This document shows positions 20,262-28,806 of a DNA stretch of 64,000 nucleotides, piece by piece. Under the pieces are notes generated by a model. It was not told where the DNA came from. It was given only the letters and a program-made list of their open reading frames with translations, and ran no database searches. This stretch comes from Streptococcus sanguinis SK49. Lineage in GTDB: Bacteria; Bacillota; Bacilli; Lactobacillales; Streptococcaceae. The stretch spans positions 661,729 to 725,728 of the forward strand of contig NZ_GL890985.1 in the NCBI RefSeq assembly GCF_000212815.1. Reading direction: 5' to 3'. The translations under genes and the position numbers were made by a program. The first letter of the stretch is position 1; each line of letters opens with the position of its first letter.

Positions 20262-20482
20262 ATCTCATTATCAACTTCAGTCCGTTTGTCGGATAAGTTG
20301 AATGAAATGTCGACTTTCCTAGGGCGCCAGGGAAATATTTGTCAAGCAACCTTTCGGGTTATGTGCGCTTTCGTGTGGGATCTTATCGGATTATTGCTAA
20401 GGTTGATGATGAAGATTTCGTGATACTGAATATTCATGTAGCGAAACGTTCGGAAGTCTATAACTTTAAAGGAGAAGATTAA
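20262..20482 (+). pseudogene. Relic of a RelB/RelE-type toxin-antitoxin pair
   Basis: After an RBS at 20247 comes a frame reading ATC (20262), then 'SLSTSVRLSDKLNEMSTFLG', an antitoxin N-terminus whose start appears to be ATG changed to ATC. After about 20 codons it loses similarity near 20325. From 20345 another frame reads 'SNLSGYVRFRVGSYRIIAKV' and continues through 'VILNIHVAKRSEVY' to a TAA at 20482, which is the C-terminal half of a RelE-family toxin. The missing middle points to an internal deletion joining antitoxin N-terminus to toxin C-terminus. Neither half can be functional. Family assignment is from motif recall. Confidence 0.75.
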
Positions 20483-20538
20483 AACTTAATTTTAGTAAGG
20501 CAAGATTATTTATATCATGCTGATTAGCCCCATATAAT

Positions 20539-20565
20539 AAGCTCCCAGACTTAGTTTGGGAGCTT
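20539..20565 (-). terminator. Terminator of the SOS cassette
   Basis: Inverted repeat AAGCTCCCA (20539-20547) / TGGGAGCTT (20557-20565), overlapping the stop of the DUF5960 gene. The tail is T/A rather than a pure T run, so its strength is uncertain. Confidence 0.5.
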
Positions 20566-20857
20566 AGTGTTTTATATCTTCTGTTTGGCCTTGATAGTGG
20601 TAAATGCAGAGCCGCTTTGCCTGGTCTGGACGGCTGATGGTAAAGTGGAAGTAATGGTCTTTCTGATCTAAACTTTTGGCCTTAGAGAGTTTGAAATAAG
20701 TGACCTGGCGGCTGGCCATGTGGCGGAGGATATCGTCTTCCATGACCATCAGAGGCTGGGGAAGATTGGAGAATTGATAAAAATCTTCTTGAAATTGATA
20801 GTAGTTCTGGGAAAAATAGTCAAATTGAAGTTCCTCATGTAGATTCTGAGTAGTCAT
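20564..20857 (-). CDS. DUF5960 family protein of the SOS mutagenesis cassette
   Basis: 97 aa, acidic and aromatic-rich ('LQFDYFSQNYYQFQEDFYQF', then 'ILRHMASRQVTYFKL'). I recall this as DUF5960, a small streptococcal protein found at the end of HdiR-UmuC cassettes. It overlaps the YolD-like gene by 23 bases, so translation is coupled. Its role in mutagenesis is unknown. Confidence 0.7.
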   Translation of the reverse strand: MTTQNLHEELQFDYFSQNYYQFQEDFYQFSNLPQPLMVMEDDILRHMASRQVTYFKLSKAKSLDQKDHYFHFTISRPDQAKRLCIYHYQGQTEDIKH

Positions 20858-21209
20858 CTGTGCCTCCTAGGGCTTGTATCGAAAGAATCTGGTGGATAGC
20901 AAGGCCTTTGTAATGGTCACCTTCCTGCAGGAGGACTCGCTTGCAGTCCAGATGAAAGACGGTAGCATTAATGTCGGTCAGCCTTTCCTTATTAAGAAAG
21001 GTGATTCGGATGGGAACTTGCTGGCTGTAGGCTTGACTGAGCAAGTGGAATTTTTCCTGTCTGTCAAGCTGGGTCAGGCGACTGATATCTAGTTCTTTTT
21101 GGGCCAGAGTAGTGCTGTGTTCAGAGAGAAAAAAGCCAGCCCATTTCGCCATGCCTCGATCCTGAAAGTCACGAGCCGACTGGTAGGGGAGATAAGAGCG
21201 GTCGGTCAT
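20835..21209 (-). CDS. YolD-like protein
   Basis: 124 aa. The 'MAKWAGFFLSEH' segment near residue 20 and the C-terminal 'IRITFLNKERLTDINATVFHLD' match the YolD-like family, whose members sit beside Y-family polymerase genes in Gram-positives (yolD/uvrX and yqjX/yqjW in Bacillus). The gene overlaps the polymerase gene by 4 bases and the DUF5960 gene by 23 bases, so it is probably a polymerase partner expressed in the SOS response. The mechanism is not established. Confidence 0.75.
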   Translation of the reverse strand: MTDRSYLPYQSARDFQDRGMAKWAGFFLSEHSTTLAQKELDISRLTQLDRQEKFHLLSQAYSQQVPIRITFLNKERLTDINATVFHLDCKRVLLQEGDHYKGLAIHQILSIQALGGTDDYSEST

Positions 21210-22621
21210 GATAAGCCCTCCAGCCCTCCAGCTGAATGGCCACCTGTTAGCTTGCTTCGAGCGATGGCACGAGAGGACTCCAGCAAGGCCGATCCCTTAA
21301 GCAAAGAGGCAAAGCCGAAGCGATCTCTGATGCGGTCAATCGTCAGCTGGAGCTCCTCTTCTTTTTGAATTTGCAGAGGATCATCAAAGAGAGAAATCAG
21401 ACCATAACCTTGATCGACAAAGTCACTGTAAAAAACGCCAATCTGTCGGATAGCCCTGCCCTGATATTTAGAACGAAAAAGCTGAACGACGATTTGAGCC
21501 AATCGATCGCTGTTATTGGTAGGCTCAATTTTTCTCTGTGTATGAATGGAAGGCAGGCGCTCCTGCTTGGAATAGCGGGCATAGATGGATACACACTGGC
21601 ACTTCTTACCAGACCGTCTGAGCCGAATGGCAACTTGCTCAGCCATTTCTTGGAAAACAAGCTCAATCTCTGCCTGCTGTCTATAGTCTCGGGGGAGAAT
21701 TTGCGAATTCCCTAATCCATGCGACTTGACCTGATAAGGCTTGTGAACATTGCTTTCATCAATGCCATGAGCGTGAAACCAAAGCTGCAGACCCATAACC
21801 CCCATTTCTTTTTTGAGAATATCGGGGTTAAAGTGAGCTAAATCATAAATGGAGTGGATGCCTAGTTTCTCAAGACGAGTGGCCGTTCGGTGGCCAATGC
21901 CCCAAAAATCAGTCATGTTTGGAATAGTCCAGACCTTACTGGGAACATCTTCATAGGACCAGTTGACCCGCATCTTTTTTGTATGTTTGGCTTCAATGTC
22001 CAAGGCTAATTTGGCTAGAAGAGGATTGGCGTTGCTCAGGCCGATAGAGGCATAAATCCCGGTCTTCTTCCAGATAGCCTGTTGAATGCGGGCAGCCAGC
22101 AGGTCCAGTTTGGTCCTGCGGTCCAGCGTCTGATCAGGAATGAAGTAGTTGATAGAGCTTGTCAAATCTAGGAAGCCCTCATCGATTGAGTAGGGGAAAA
22201 TGTCATCGGGAGCTGCGAAATCCTGGAAAATTTTTTGGATTTCCATGTTTTTCTGGATGTAGTAGTTCATCCGAGGTGGGACCAATAAGGTCTTTTGAGC
22301 AGCATCTTCAATAAAGCGCACATAATCTGCTGTAATAGGCAGTCCCTGCTTGTGGGCAGCAGCATAGTTGAACTTGCGGGTGTGGAGATCAAAAGGAAGA
22401 TTATAGCTTCGGCTGACATTCTGGCTGCCGAAATTCTTTTTAAAGAGAGGAGTGGCAGCTAATATCAGTCCAGCAGAATTTTCAATTCGGCTCATGACAC
22501 AGAGCGAGGTTTTTAAAGGGTCAAGGCCGAGGGAAATGCATTCGCAAGAGGCATAAAAACTTTTCATATCCACAAAAGCGATGTCTGAACGAGGCTCGCG
22601 TGAATAATCAAATAGGACCAT
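21206..22621 (-). CDS. umuC: Y-family DNA polymerase (UmuC/UvrX type)
   Basis: 471 aa. It has the Y-family catalytic start 'FVDMKSFYASCE' (about 16-27), the second catalytic motif 'YSIDEGFLDLT' (Asp-Glu near residue 145), an HhH region ('FWGIGHRTATRLEKLGI') and a little-finger domain. This class copies damaged DNA at the cost of mutations. It lies 3 bp downstream of the HdiR-like repressor gene in one leftward transcript with the YolD-like and DUF5960 genes. The four-gene arrangement is the streptococcal SOS mutagenesis cassette described in Streptococcus uberis. Confidence 0.92.
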   Translation of the reverse strand: MVLFDYSREPRSDIAFVDMKSFYASCECISLGLDPLKTSLCVMSRIENSAGLILAATPLFKKNFGSQNVSRSYNLPFDLHTRKFNYAAAHKQGLPITADYVRFIEDAAQKTLLVPPRMNYYIQKNMEIQKIFQDFAAPDDIFPYSIDEGFLDLTSSINYFIPDQTLDRRTKLDLLAARIQQAIWKKTGIYASIGLSNANPLLAKLALDIEAKHTKKMRVNWSYEDVPSKVWTIPNMTDFWGIGHRTATRLEKLGIHSIYDLAHFNPDILKKEMGVMGLQLWFHAHGIDESNVHKPYQVKSHGLGNSQILPRDYRQQAEIELVFQEMAEQVAIRLRRSGKKCQCVSIYARYSKQERLPSIHTQRKIEPTNNSDRLAQIVVQLFRSKYQGRAIRQIGVFYSDFVDQGYGLISLFDDPLQIQKEEELQLTIDRIRDRFGFASLLKGSALLESSRAIARSKLTGGHSAGGLEGLS

Positions 22622-22624
22622 AGC

Positions 22625-23302
22625 TTATACCTCAATTGGCAGAAAATGTCCGACTACGATACCAACAATGCTAGGTTGGTCTTCATAAGGAGCAAAGAGA
22701 TCCTCGTAGTCAGGATTGATAGATTCTAAGCGTAGACCTTCAGCTTCACGATAGACTTTTTTGATATAGGTCTTGCCATTCCACATGAGAGCATAGACTG
22801 CCCCATCGTAGTCGAATCCTGTCTGTTTCATAAGGGCAACAGAGCCATTTGGATACTTGGGCTCCATAGAATCCCCAGAGACCCAAGATGCAAAGTCGTG
22901 CTGGATATCTTGATCAAAGTAGACAGTTTCGTAGTCTGTTTCATTGTCATAGTAGCTGTGACCGAGACCTGCAGCCAGCTCAACTGATAGAACCTTATAG
23001 GCTGTAAGAGAGCTAACCTTGCGCTGTCTTTCTAGGAGCTGACTAGCTAGCTGGTCAACTTCCTTTTTATGCGGTGGGGTTAGTAAAGGGTAGGTGTAGA
23101 GCGTACTGGTCTCATCCACAAAGTAGTTCTCTTGGACCTTGAGACAGGTGGCCAACCTCCTGAGATTTTTTGCGTGGGGTTCTGCTAGACCATTTTCCCA
23201 AGCTGAATAAGTTTTTCGAGAGATGCCCAGTTCTTGGTAAATGGAAGCCTGTGCCAGATTAAGCTCCAGCCGGCGTTTTTTTAATTTTTCATGCGAAAAC
23301 AT
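22625..23302 (-). CDS. HdiR/LexA-like SOS repressor (HTH plus S24 peptidase)
   Basis: 225 aa from ATG 23302, chosen because GGAGGTG lies 6 bp upstream; an upstream in-frame start at 23350 lies in the operator and promoter. The Xre-type HTH is at about 5-60 ('ASIYQELGISRKTYSAWENG'). The S24 self-cleavage domain has the scissile Ala-Gly in 'ELAAGLG', the catalytic Ser in 'SGDSMEP' and the Lys in 'NGKTYIKKV'. DNA damage would trigger RecA-assisted self-cleavage and release of the cassette. It is first in the operon and its promoter carries a matching palindrome. Confidence 0.9.
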   Translation of the reverse strand: MFSHEKLKKRRLELNLAQASIYQELGISRKTYSAWENGLAEPHAKNLRRLATCLKVQENYFVDETSTLYTYPLLTPPHKKEVDQLASQLLERQRKVSSLTAYKVLSVELAAGLGHSYYDNETDYETVYFDQDIQHDFASWVSGDSMEPKYPNGSVALMKQTGFDYDGAVYALMWNGKTYIKKVYREAEGLRLESINPDYEDLFAPYEDQPSIVGIVVGHFLPIEV

Positions 23303-23315
23303 ATCACACCTCCAA

Positions 23316-23369
23316 TGTAACGTTTTAAAAGTTACATATAAGTATAACAAATGAAATCGAGAAAAGCAA
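23316..23369 (-). promoter_or_regulatory. SOS cassette promoter and operator
   Basis: On the minus strand: -35 TTGCTT (complement of 23364-23369), 17-bp spacer, -10 TATACT (complement of 23341-23346). A 21-bp inverted repeat with arms TGTAAC (23316-23321) and GTTACA (23331-23336) and a symmetrical TTTTAAAA centre covers the start site and early leader. This is the expected place for autorepression by the HdiR-like protein. Confidence 0.8.
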
Positions 23370-23384
23370 GTTCTTTATTGAGTA

Positions 23385-23414
23385 TTGTTATTTTTAGCAA
23401 GAGTGTGGTAAACT
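23385..23414 (+). promoter_or_regulatory. Promoter of the YcxB-like gene
   Basis: TTGTTA (23385-23390), 18-bp spacer, TAAACT (23409-23414), 31 bp before the start codon and divergent from the SOS promoter. Confidence 0.5.
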
Positions 23415-23445
23415 GTAGGGAGGAATATAACTTGGAGGTAGAGAG

Positions 23446-23934
23446 ATGTTTCCTATGACAGCAAAAACGATCATGACAGAAGAAGCCTACCGCCGTTTCG
23501 CTTGGACCAATTTCTGGTATAAAAAGAATGGCATCTTCTCACTGATTCTCCCTGAGATAGTGGTGCTGATATGCGGTGCAATCTGTTTTTTCATCGGGGA
23601 ACCTTTGCCAGGCGTAGCTTTTCTTGTTACTGTGGCAGTCCTTCCTTTTCTTTACTATCTGTCCATGAATCGACATATTAAAAAGTTTTATAGAGGCAAC
23701 CCCCTCTGGCATGATATAGAGCATGAGTTTAGCTTCTATGAGACAGACTTTCGTGTCGTTAATCGGAATAACAATGCCAGATTTGACTATCAAGATATTG
23801 TGGCGATTATAGACAAGCCAGAAACTTTTTATATCATGGTTGGCCGGTCAATGGGGCTGATCTTGGATAAGGCAGACTGTCAGCCTGAATTAATTGATTT
23901 TTTACTAAAACTAAAAGAAAACAGAAGTCTCTAA
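23446..23934 (+). CDS. YcxB-like membrane protein
   Basis: 162 aa. Two adjacent hydrophobic segments at about 30-70 ('FSLILPEIVVLICGAICFFI', 'PGVAFLVTVAVLPFLYYLS') are followed by a C-terminal PH-like domain ('FSFYETDFRVVNRNNNARFDYQDIVAI'), the plan of the YcxB family. It is probably in the cytoplasmic membrane with the C-terminal domain inside. RBS TGGAGG lies upstream. It is monocistronic and ends at a terminator. Function unknown. Confidence 0.75.
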   Translation: MFPMTAKTIMTEEAYRRFAWTNFWYKKNGIFSLILPEIVVLICGAICFFIGEPLPGVAFLVTVAVLPFLYYLSMNRHIKKFYRGNPLWHDIEHEFSFYETDFRVVNRNNNARFDYQDIVAIIDKPETFYIMVGRSMGLILDKADCQPELIDFLLKLKENRSL

Positions 23935-23956
23935 TTTGGGGGACTTCTGTTTTTTA
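23919..23956 (+). terminator. Terminator of the YcxB-like gene
   Basis: Stem AAACAGAAGTC (23919-23929) / GACTTCTGTTT (23942-23952) with a following T run. Confidence 0.85.
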
Positions 23957-23977
23957 TCTGTCAAGTTTTCAAAAAAT

Positions 23978-24005
23978 TTGCCTCTTGTGCGATGTGTGTT
24001 ATAAT
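23978..24005 (+). promoter_or_regulatory. rsmD operon promoter, probably leaderless
   Basis: TTGCCT (23978-23983), 16-bp spacer, TATAAT (24000-24005). The rsmD ATG (24013) begins 7 bp after the -10, so +1 should lie at or very near the start codon. Confidence 0.7.
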
Positions 24006-24012
24006 GTTTTTT

Positions 24013-24552
24013 ATGAGAGTTGTTGCAGGTAAATACGGGGGCAGGCCCCTCAAGACTTTAGACGGCAAGACGACTAGACCTACGACCGATAAGGTTAAGG
24101 GGGCGATTTTTAATATGATTGGTCCCTATTTTGACGGCGGTCGGGTGCTGGATCTCTATGCCGGCAGCGGAAGTTTGGCCATTGAAGCTATTTCGCGAGG
24201 TATGGAGACAGCTGTTTTAGTCGAAAAGGATCGCAGAGCTCAGGCTATCATTTCAGAGAATATTCAGATGACCAAGGAGCCAGAACGTTTTGATTTGCTC
24301 AAGATGGAGTCTGGCCAATCCTTGGAAATATTGACGGGAGCTTTTGACTTGGTTCTCTTAGATCCACCTTATGCCAAGGAGCAGATTGTGGCAGACCTTG
24401 AGAAGCTGGAGGAGCGTCAGCTCTTGAGTCAGGATGTTCTGGTAGTCTGTGAGACAGACAAGGAAGTGGAATTGCCAGAAGAAATTGCAGGGCTGGGCAT
24501 TTGGAAGCAGAAGATATATGGAATTTCAAAGGTGACGGTGTATGTCAGATAA
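24013..24552 (+). CDS. rsmD: 16S rRNA (guanine966-N2)-methyltransferase RsmD
   Basis: 179 aa from ATG 24013. '[13 protein letters not shown]' is the family's standard N-terminus; an upstream in-frame ATG at 23992 would lie inside the promoter. SAM motif I is '[19 protein letters not shown]' and the catalytic tetrad is 'LLDPPYAKE'. It methylates 16S rRNA in the 30S subunit. It overlaps coaD by 11 bp, the common rsmD-coaD pairing. Confidence 0.94.
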   Translation: MRVVAGKYGGRPLKTLDGKTTRPTTDKVKGAIFNMIGPYFDGGRVLDLYAGSGSLAIEAISRGMETAVLVEKDRRAQAIISENIQMTKEPERFDLLKMESGQSLEILTGAFDLVLLDPPYAKEQIVADLEKLEERQLLSQDVLVVCETDKEVELPEEIAGLGIWKQKIYGISKVTVYVR

Positions 24553-25036
24553 GATAGGATTATTCACAGGGTCTTTTGACCCGATGACCAAGGGCCATGT
24601 GGACCTGATTGAGCGGGCCAGCAGGCTCTTTGATAAGCTCTATGTAGGGATTTTCTATAATCGAGAAAAGTCTGGCTTTTTCACCATTGAAGCCCGAGAG
24701 AGTATGGTCAAAGAAGCTCTGCAGCATTTAGATAATGTCGAGGTTATCATTTCGCAGAATGAGCTAGCAGTAACAGTGGCCGGAAGGCTGGGAGCCAAGG
24801 CCTTTGTGCGCGGTCTCCGTAACAGTCAAGACCTAGACTATGAAGCCAATATGAACTTTTTCAATCAGGAATTGGCAGAAGAGCTGGAAACGATTTTCTT
24901 GCTCAGCAAGCCGGCCTATCAGCATATTAGTTCATCACGTATTCGTGAGCTGATTGCTTTTCAGCAGGATATCGCGGCCTATGTGCCCCAAAGTGTAATC
25001 AAAGAATTAGAAAGAATCAACGATGAAAAGAATTAA
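24542..25036 (+). CDS. coaD: Phosphopantetheine adenylyltransferase CoaD
   Basis: 164 aa. The nucleotidyltransferase motif '[18 protein letters not shown]' (T/HxGH) is at the N-terminus, and '[17 protein letters not shown]' and the 'ISSSRIRE' loop complete the active site. It makes dephospho-CoA from 4'-phosphopantetheine and ATP. It overlaps rsmD by 11 bp and the sepM start by 14 bp. Confidence 0.96.
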   Translation: MSDKIGLFTGSFDPMTKGHVDLIERASRLFDKLYVGIFYNREKSGFFTIEARESMVKEALQHLDNVEVIISQNELAVTVAGRLGAKAFVRGLRNSQDLDYEANMNFFNQELAEELETIFLLSKPAYQHISSSRIRELIAFQQDIAAYVPQSVIKELERINDEKN

Positions 25037-26066
25037 GAAGTATCTATGGCCGACGGTCATTGGCGTCACTATTGCCTTTTTTATAGCAGCATTTTGGGTT
25101 CGTCTGCCTTATTATATAGAAGTTCCTGGTGGTGCCGAGGATGTTCGGCAGGTCTTGCTGGTTGATAAAAAGGCTGACAAGGAAGCGGGTTCCTATAACT
25201 TTGTGACAGTCGGAGTAGAGCAGGCAACTTTTGCCCATCTGGTCTATGCTTGGCTGACCCCTTTTACCGATATTTATTCCGCTAAGGATATGACGGGGGG
25301 ATCCACGGATGAGGAGTTCAATCGGATCAACCAATTTTACATGGAAACATCACAAAATATGGCTAAATATCAAGGGTTGACGACAGCTGGTAAAGAGATT
25401 AAAATGGACTATCTGGGGGTTTATGTCTTGCAGGTGGCAGATAACTCAACCTTCAAGGGGGTTCTTAATATTGCTGATACGGTAACTGGTGTCAATGATA
25501 AGACATTTGAAAGTTCTGAGGAACTGGTCAAGTATGTCAACTCGCAGAAGCTTGGGGACAAGGTCAAGGTGACTTTCCAAGAGGATGGTCAGGAGAAATC
25601 GGCAACCGGCAAGATTATCAAGCTGGAGAATGGTAAGAACGGGATTGGGATTAGTCTGATAGACAGGACGGAAGTCAGCAGTAATATTCCGATTACATTT
25701 TCAACTGAGGGTATCGGCGGTCCTAGTGCTGGTCTTATGTTCAGCCTGGCTATTTATACCCAGTTGGCTGATCCGACTCTTCGTGATGGCCGCGATATTG
25801 CAGGGACCGGCAGCATCAGCCGGGAAGGTGAAGTTGGCGAAATCGGCGGAATTGATAAGAAAGTCGTTTCAGCAGCCCAAAGCGGAGCAGATATCTTCTT
25901 TGCACCGAACAATGAACTTACAGAGGAAGAGAAGAAGCTTTCTCCTAATGGGAAGAATAACTACCAAACGGCTCTGGAGACAGCCAAGAAGATTAAAACG
26001 GATATGAAAATTGTTCCAGTTAAAACGCTGCAGGATGCCATTGACTATCTGAAAAAGAACAAGTAA
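25023..26066 (+). CDS. sepM: SepM family membrane-anchored serine protease (PDZ plus Lon-type)
   Basis: 347 aa. One N-terminal membrane anchor (about 8-28, '[20 protein letters not shown]') places the rest outside the cell. A PDZ domain is at about 130-205 ('[19 protein letters not shown]'), followed by a Lon-like Ser-Lys protease domain with the nucleophile in 'GGPSAGLM' and the general-base Lys in '[10 protein letters not shown]'. In Streptococcus mutans SepM trims the competence pheromone; here pheromone processing is inference. It overlaps coaD by 14 bp and has its own terminator. Confidence 0.9.
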   Translation: MKRIKKYLWPTVIGVTIAFFIAAFWVRLPYYIEVPGGAEDVRQVLLVDKKADKEAGSYNFVTVGVEQATFAHLVYAWLTPFTDIYSAKDMTGGSTDEEFNRINQFYMETSQNMAKYQGLTTAGKEIKMDYLGVYVLQVADNSTFKGVLNIADTVTGVNDKTFESSEELVKYVNSQKLGDKVKVTFQEDGQEKSATGKIIKLENGKNGIGISLIDRTEVSSNIPITFSTEGIGGPSAGLMFSLAIYTQLADPTLRDGRDIAGTGSISREGEVGEIGGIDKKVVSAAQSGADIFFAPNNELTEEEKKLSPNGKNNYQTALETAKKIKTDMKIVPVKTLQDAIDYLKKNK

Positions 26067-26067
26067 G

Positions 26068-26094
26068 ATCTTAGCTTTTGCTAAGATTTTTCTT
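26068..26094 (+). terminator. Terminator of the rsmD-coaD-sepM operon
   Basis: Perfect stem ATCTTAGC (26068-26075) / GCTAAGAT (26080-26087), TTTT loop, T-rich tail. Confidence 0.9.
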
Positions 26095-26247
26095 GTGAGA
26101 CAGACAAAATCAGCTGGCCTTTTCTACTTTAAATCGTCAGACTTTTTTCAGAAAGATATTTTTGATGAAAAGTCCGCGAAATACTGGCTGATTTATGATA
26201 AAATAAAGTGTTGTAGATAAACTATCCAAGATTGTTAAAGGAAGAGT

Positions 26248-26829
26248 ATGCGTAAAGATATTTCACCTGAATTGTATAATTATAATAAATTCCCAGGACC
26301 AGAGTTTAAACAGATTGATAGCAAGATTGTTGCAGAAAAATTCGAGTTTGAATTGATTGAGAACTATAAGGAAGGCTTTGACTTGACTGCCTTTCATCAG
26401 CGCTTTTCAGAAATTCTCACCAAGTTTGACTATATTGTCGGTGACTGGGGCAACGAGCAGCTGCGCCTGCGCGGTTTTTACAAGGATGAGCGGGCTAATG
26501 AAAGCGATGAGAAGATTAGCCGCTTAGAAGACTATTTGCTGGAGTACTGCAGCTACGGCTGTGCTTATTTTGTCTTGGAAAATCCAAATCCTCAGCGCGC
26601 TTCCTTTGATAAGAAATCGCATGGCAAGAAAGAGACAGAAGGTCGGTCAAAACGTTCTCGCAACAGCCGTTCAGGCAGCAACCGCAATCGCAGAAGCGAG
26701 AGAGACCGAGATAGTCGCTCTAAAAGAGACAATAAGCGCTCCCGCAACAATTCCCAGCAAGACAGGCAGAAAAAGCAGAAAGACAGCAATCGCCATTTTG
26801 TGATTCGCCAGAATAAAGGAGAAAAATGA
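26248..26829 (+). CDS. yutD: YutD family (DUF1027) protein with a basic Arg/Ser-rich tail
   Basis: 193 aa. Residues 1-115 form the YutD/DUF1027 domain ('[20 protein letters not shown]', '[19 protein letters not shown]'). From about 123 to the end the sequence is low-complexity Lys/Arg/Ser/Asn with repeated 'RSR', 'RDR' and 'KRSRN' units, presumably disordered and nucleic-acid binding. The domain alone is typical of Bacillus YutD. The stop overlaps the rlmN start (ATGA), so the two are co-translated; a link to rRNA or ribosomes is inferred from that context. Confidence 0.85.
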   Translation: MRKDISPELYNYNKFPGPEFKQIDSKIVAEKFEFELIENYKEGFDLTAFHQRFSEILTKFDYIVGDWGNEQLRLRGFYKDERANESDEKISRLEDYLLEYCSYGCAYFVLENPNPQRASFDKKSHGKKETEGRSKRSRNSRSGSNRNRRSERDRDSRSKRDNKRSRNNSQQDRQKKQKDSNRHFVIRQNKGEK

Positions 26830-27914
26830 AACCATCTATTTATAGCTTAACGCGTCAGGAAATGATTGAATGGGCGGAAGCTCAGGGAGAAAAGAAATTC
26901 CGTGCCGCCCAGATTTGGGAGTGGCTCTATCGTAAACGGGTTCAGTCTTTTGAAGAGATGACCAATCTATCCAAGGACTTGATTGCCAAGCTAAATGATC
27001 AGTTTGTCGTCAATCCGCTTAAACAGCGCATTGTCCAAGAGTCGGCTGATGGTACGGTCAAGTACCTCTTTGAGCTGCCGGACGGTATGCTGATTGAGAC
27101 GGTGCTCATGCGCCAGCACTATGGACTTTCTGTCTGTGTGACTACCCAAGTTGGCTGCAATATCGGCTGCACCTTCTGTGCCTCTGGCTTAATAAAAAAG
27201 CAACGCGACCTCAATAACGGTGAGATTGTTGCTCAGATTATGCTGGTTCAGAAGTATTTTGACGAGCGTGGTCAGGATGAGCGGGTCAGCCATATCGTGG
27301 TTATGGGAATCGGCGAGCCATTTGACAACTATGACAATGTACTCAAGTTTGTCCGGACGGTCAATGATGATAAAGGTTTGGCTATCGGTGCCCGCCATAT
27401 CACGGTTTCGACATCAGGGCTGGCTCATAAGATTCGTGACTTTGCCAACGAAGGTGTGCAGGTCAATCTAGCTGTATCCCTCCATGCCCCCAATAATGAT
27501 CTGCGGACCAGCATCATGCGGATTAACCGGTCCTTCCCTATCGAAAAGCTTTTTGCAGCTATCGAATACTATATCGAGACGACCAACCGCCGGGTGACCT
27601 TTGAGTACATCATGCTCAATGAAGTCAATGACGGGGTAGAGCAGGCCAAGGAATTGGCAGAGCTGCTCAAGAACATTAAGAAGCTATCTTATGTCAATCT
27701 CATTCCTTACAACCCCGTTAGCGAGCACGACCAATACAGCCGCAGTCCTAAAGAGCGCGTGATGGCTTTCTATGATACCCTCAAGAAAAACGGAGTCAAC
27801 TGCGTGGTTCGTCAGGAACATGGTACAGATATTGATGCAGCCTGCGGTCAGCTGCGTTCTAATACCATGAAGCGTGATCGCGAGAAAGCATTGGTAGAAA
27901 ATGTTCAGCCTTAA
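26826..27914 (+). CDS. rlmN: Dual-specificity RNA methyltransferase RlmN
   Basis: 362 aa radical-SAM enzyme. The cluster Cys111, Cys115 and Cys118 lie in '[13 protein letters not shown]', and a C-terminal Cys in 'AACGQL' together with one in 'VNCVVRQE' match the methyl-carrying and product-releasing positions of the family. It makes 2-methyladenosine at A2503 of 23S rRNA and A37 of some tRNAs. It overlaps yutD by 4 bp and the vanZ-like gene by 14 bp. Confidence 0.96.
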   Translation: MKPSIYSLTRQEMIEWAEAQGEKKFRAAQIWEWLYRKRVQSFEEMTNLSKDLIAKLNDQFVVNPLKQRIVQESADGTVKYLFELPDGMLIETVLMRQHYGLSVCVTTQVGCNIGCTFCASGLIKKQRDLNNGEIVAQIMLVQKYFDERGQDERVSHIVVMGIGEPFDNYDNVLKFVRTVNDDKGLAIGARHITVSTSGLAHKIRDFANEGVQVNLAVSLHAPNNDLRTSIMRINRSFPIEKLFAAIEYYIETTNRRVTFEYIMLNEVNDGVEQAKELAELLKNIKKLSYVNLIPYNPVSEHDQYSRSPKERVMAFYDTLKKNGVNCVVRQEHGTDIDAACGQLRSNTMKRDREKALVENVQP

Positions 27915-28440
27915 GAACTATCTGACTTCAGCCGGTGAGCTGACTGCTAAGGGACGGAGATTGCTGGTAGGAGGAAGCTGGCTCTATTTCTTGATGCTTT
28001 GCATTCTGTGCTTTATTCCTCAGGTTCCGGAGCCGGGAATGGAGACGCCGGGAGTCCAGTATTTTGGCCGAATAGTGGTTTTGTTAATCCCTTTTAATTC
28101 CTTTGTCAATATTGGCGAGATTACTTCTTGGATCCAGCTGGTCAAGGTCTTTATCCAAAATCTAGCCAATATCTTTCTGCTGTCGCCCTTAATCTTTCAA
28201 TTGCTTTGCCTCTTTCCGAAATTGCGGAAGACCAAGAAGATTGTATGGCTGAGCTTTGGGATGAGTCTGTCTATCGAAGTGACTCAGATTCTGCTGGACC
28301 TTCTTATCAATGCCAATCGAGTCTTTGAGATTGATGATCTCTGGACCAATACTTTGGGTGGTTATCTGGCTTGGCGGGCTTTTCAGCTTGGTCAAAAAAT
28401 CTGGAAAAATCGCCAAGGCGACGCTTTCAAGATAGATTAG
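27901..28440 (+). CDS. VanZ family membrane protein
   Basis: 179 aa with four or five membrane helices and the VanZ-like core '[17 protein letters not shown]', '[13 protein letters not shown]', '[19 protein letters not shown]'. Teicoplanin resistance VanZ belongs to this family, but chromosomal members next to rlmN are common in streptococci and have no proven role. It overlaps rlmN by 14 bp. It contains no obvious terminator before the tryptophan promoter. Confidence 0.85.
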   Translation: MFSLKNYLTSAGELTAKGRRLLVGGSWLYFLMLCILCFIPQVPEPGMETPGVQYFGRIVVLLIPFNSFVNIGEITSWIQLVKVFIQNLANIFLLSPLIFQLLCLFPKLRKTKKIVWLSFGMSLSIEVTQILLDLLINANRVFEIDDLWTNTLGGYLAWRAFQLGQKIWKNRQGDAFKID

Positions 28441-28482
28441 TGAAGAAAAGGTTCGGATTTAGGAGAAAAATTAAATTTTTTC

Positions 28483-28511
28483 TTGACAAGAAAAAGGGAA
28501 AGGCCTATAAT
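28483..28511 (+). promoter_or_regulatory. Promoter of the tryptophan region
   Basis: Consensus TTGACA (28483-28488), 17-bp spacer, TATAAT (28506-28511). Transcription would begin just before the first tryptophan T-box. Confidence 0.9.
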
Positions 28512-28518
28512 AAAATAA

Positions 28519-28776
28519 ATCATCAGAAAAGTAATAATTTTTTCTACTTTCAGGGAGCCTGTGGTTGGTGGAAACAGGTAGTGGAGGGTTATGAAGTGGG
28601 CTGATGCAAAAGATGAATTTGAAGCAATAAAAATTCGGTGAGCACACCTTACAGTGCAGCTTGTTGTTAGACAAGACAGAGATATGGAGGCAGTCTATAC
28701 TTTGCTCCATAATTGAGGTGGCACCGCGATTTTACGCCCTCACACAGAGTTTTTTCTGTGTGTGGGCTTTTGTTTT
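28519..28776 (+). promoter_or_regulatory. T-box riboswitch 1, tryptophan (specifier UGG), upstream of the extra trpB
   Basis: The T-box sequence GAGGTGGCACCGCG is at 28715-28728. Stem I closes with CATCAG (5' side, near 28520) and CTGATG (28601-28606), with the specifier TGG at 28597-28599 two bases before the closing strand. The terminator alternative is a GCCCTCACACAG / CTGTGTGTGGGC hairpin (28736-28767) with a T tail. Uncharged tRNA-Trp should stabilise the antiterminator and allow transcription of trpB at 28807. Confidence 0.93.
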
Positions 28777-28806
28777 GCTTGAAAATAAAGAAAAGAGGCA
28801 ATCAAG

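Noticed and set aside
23302..23350. Longer start for the HdiR-like repressor
   Set aside because: It would run through the operator and the -10; the ATG at 23302 has a strong GGAGGTG.
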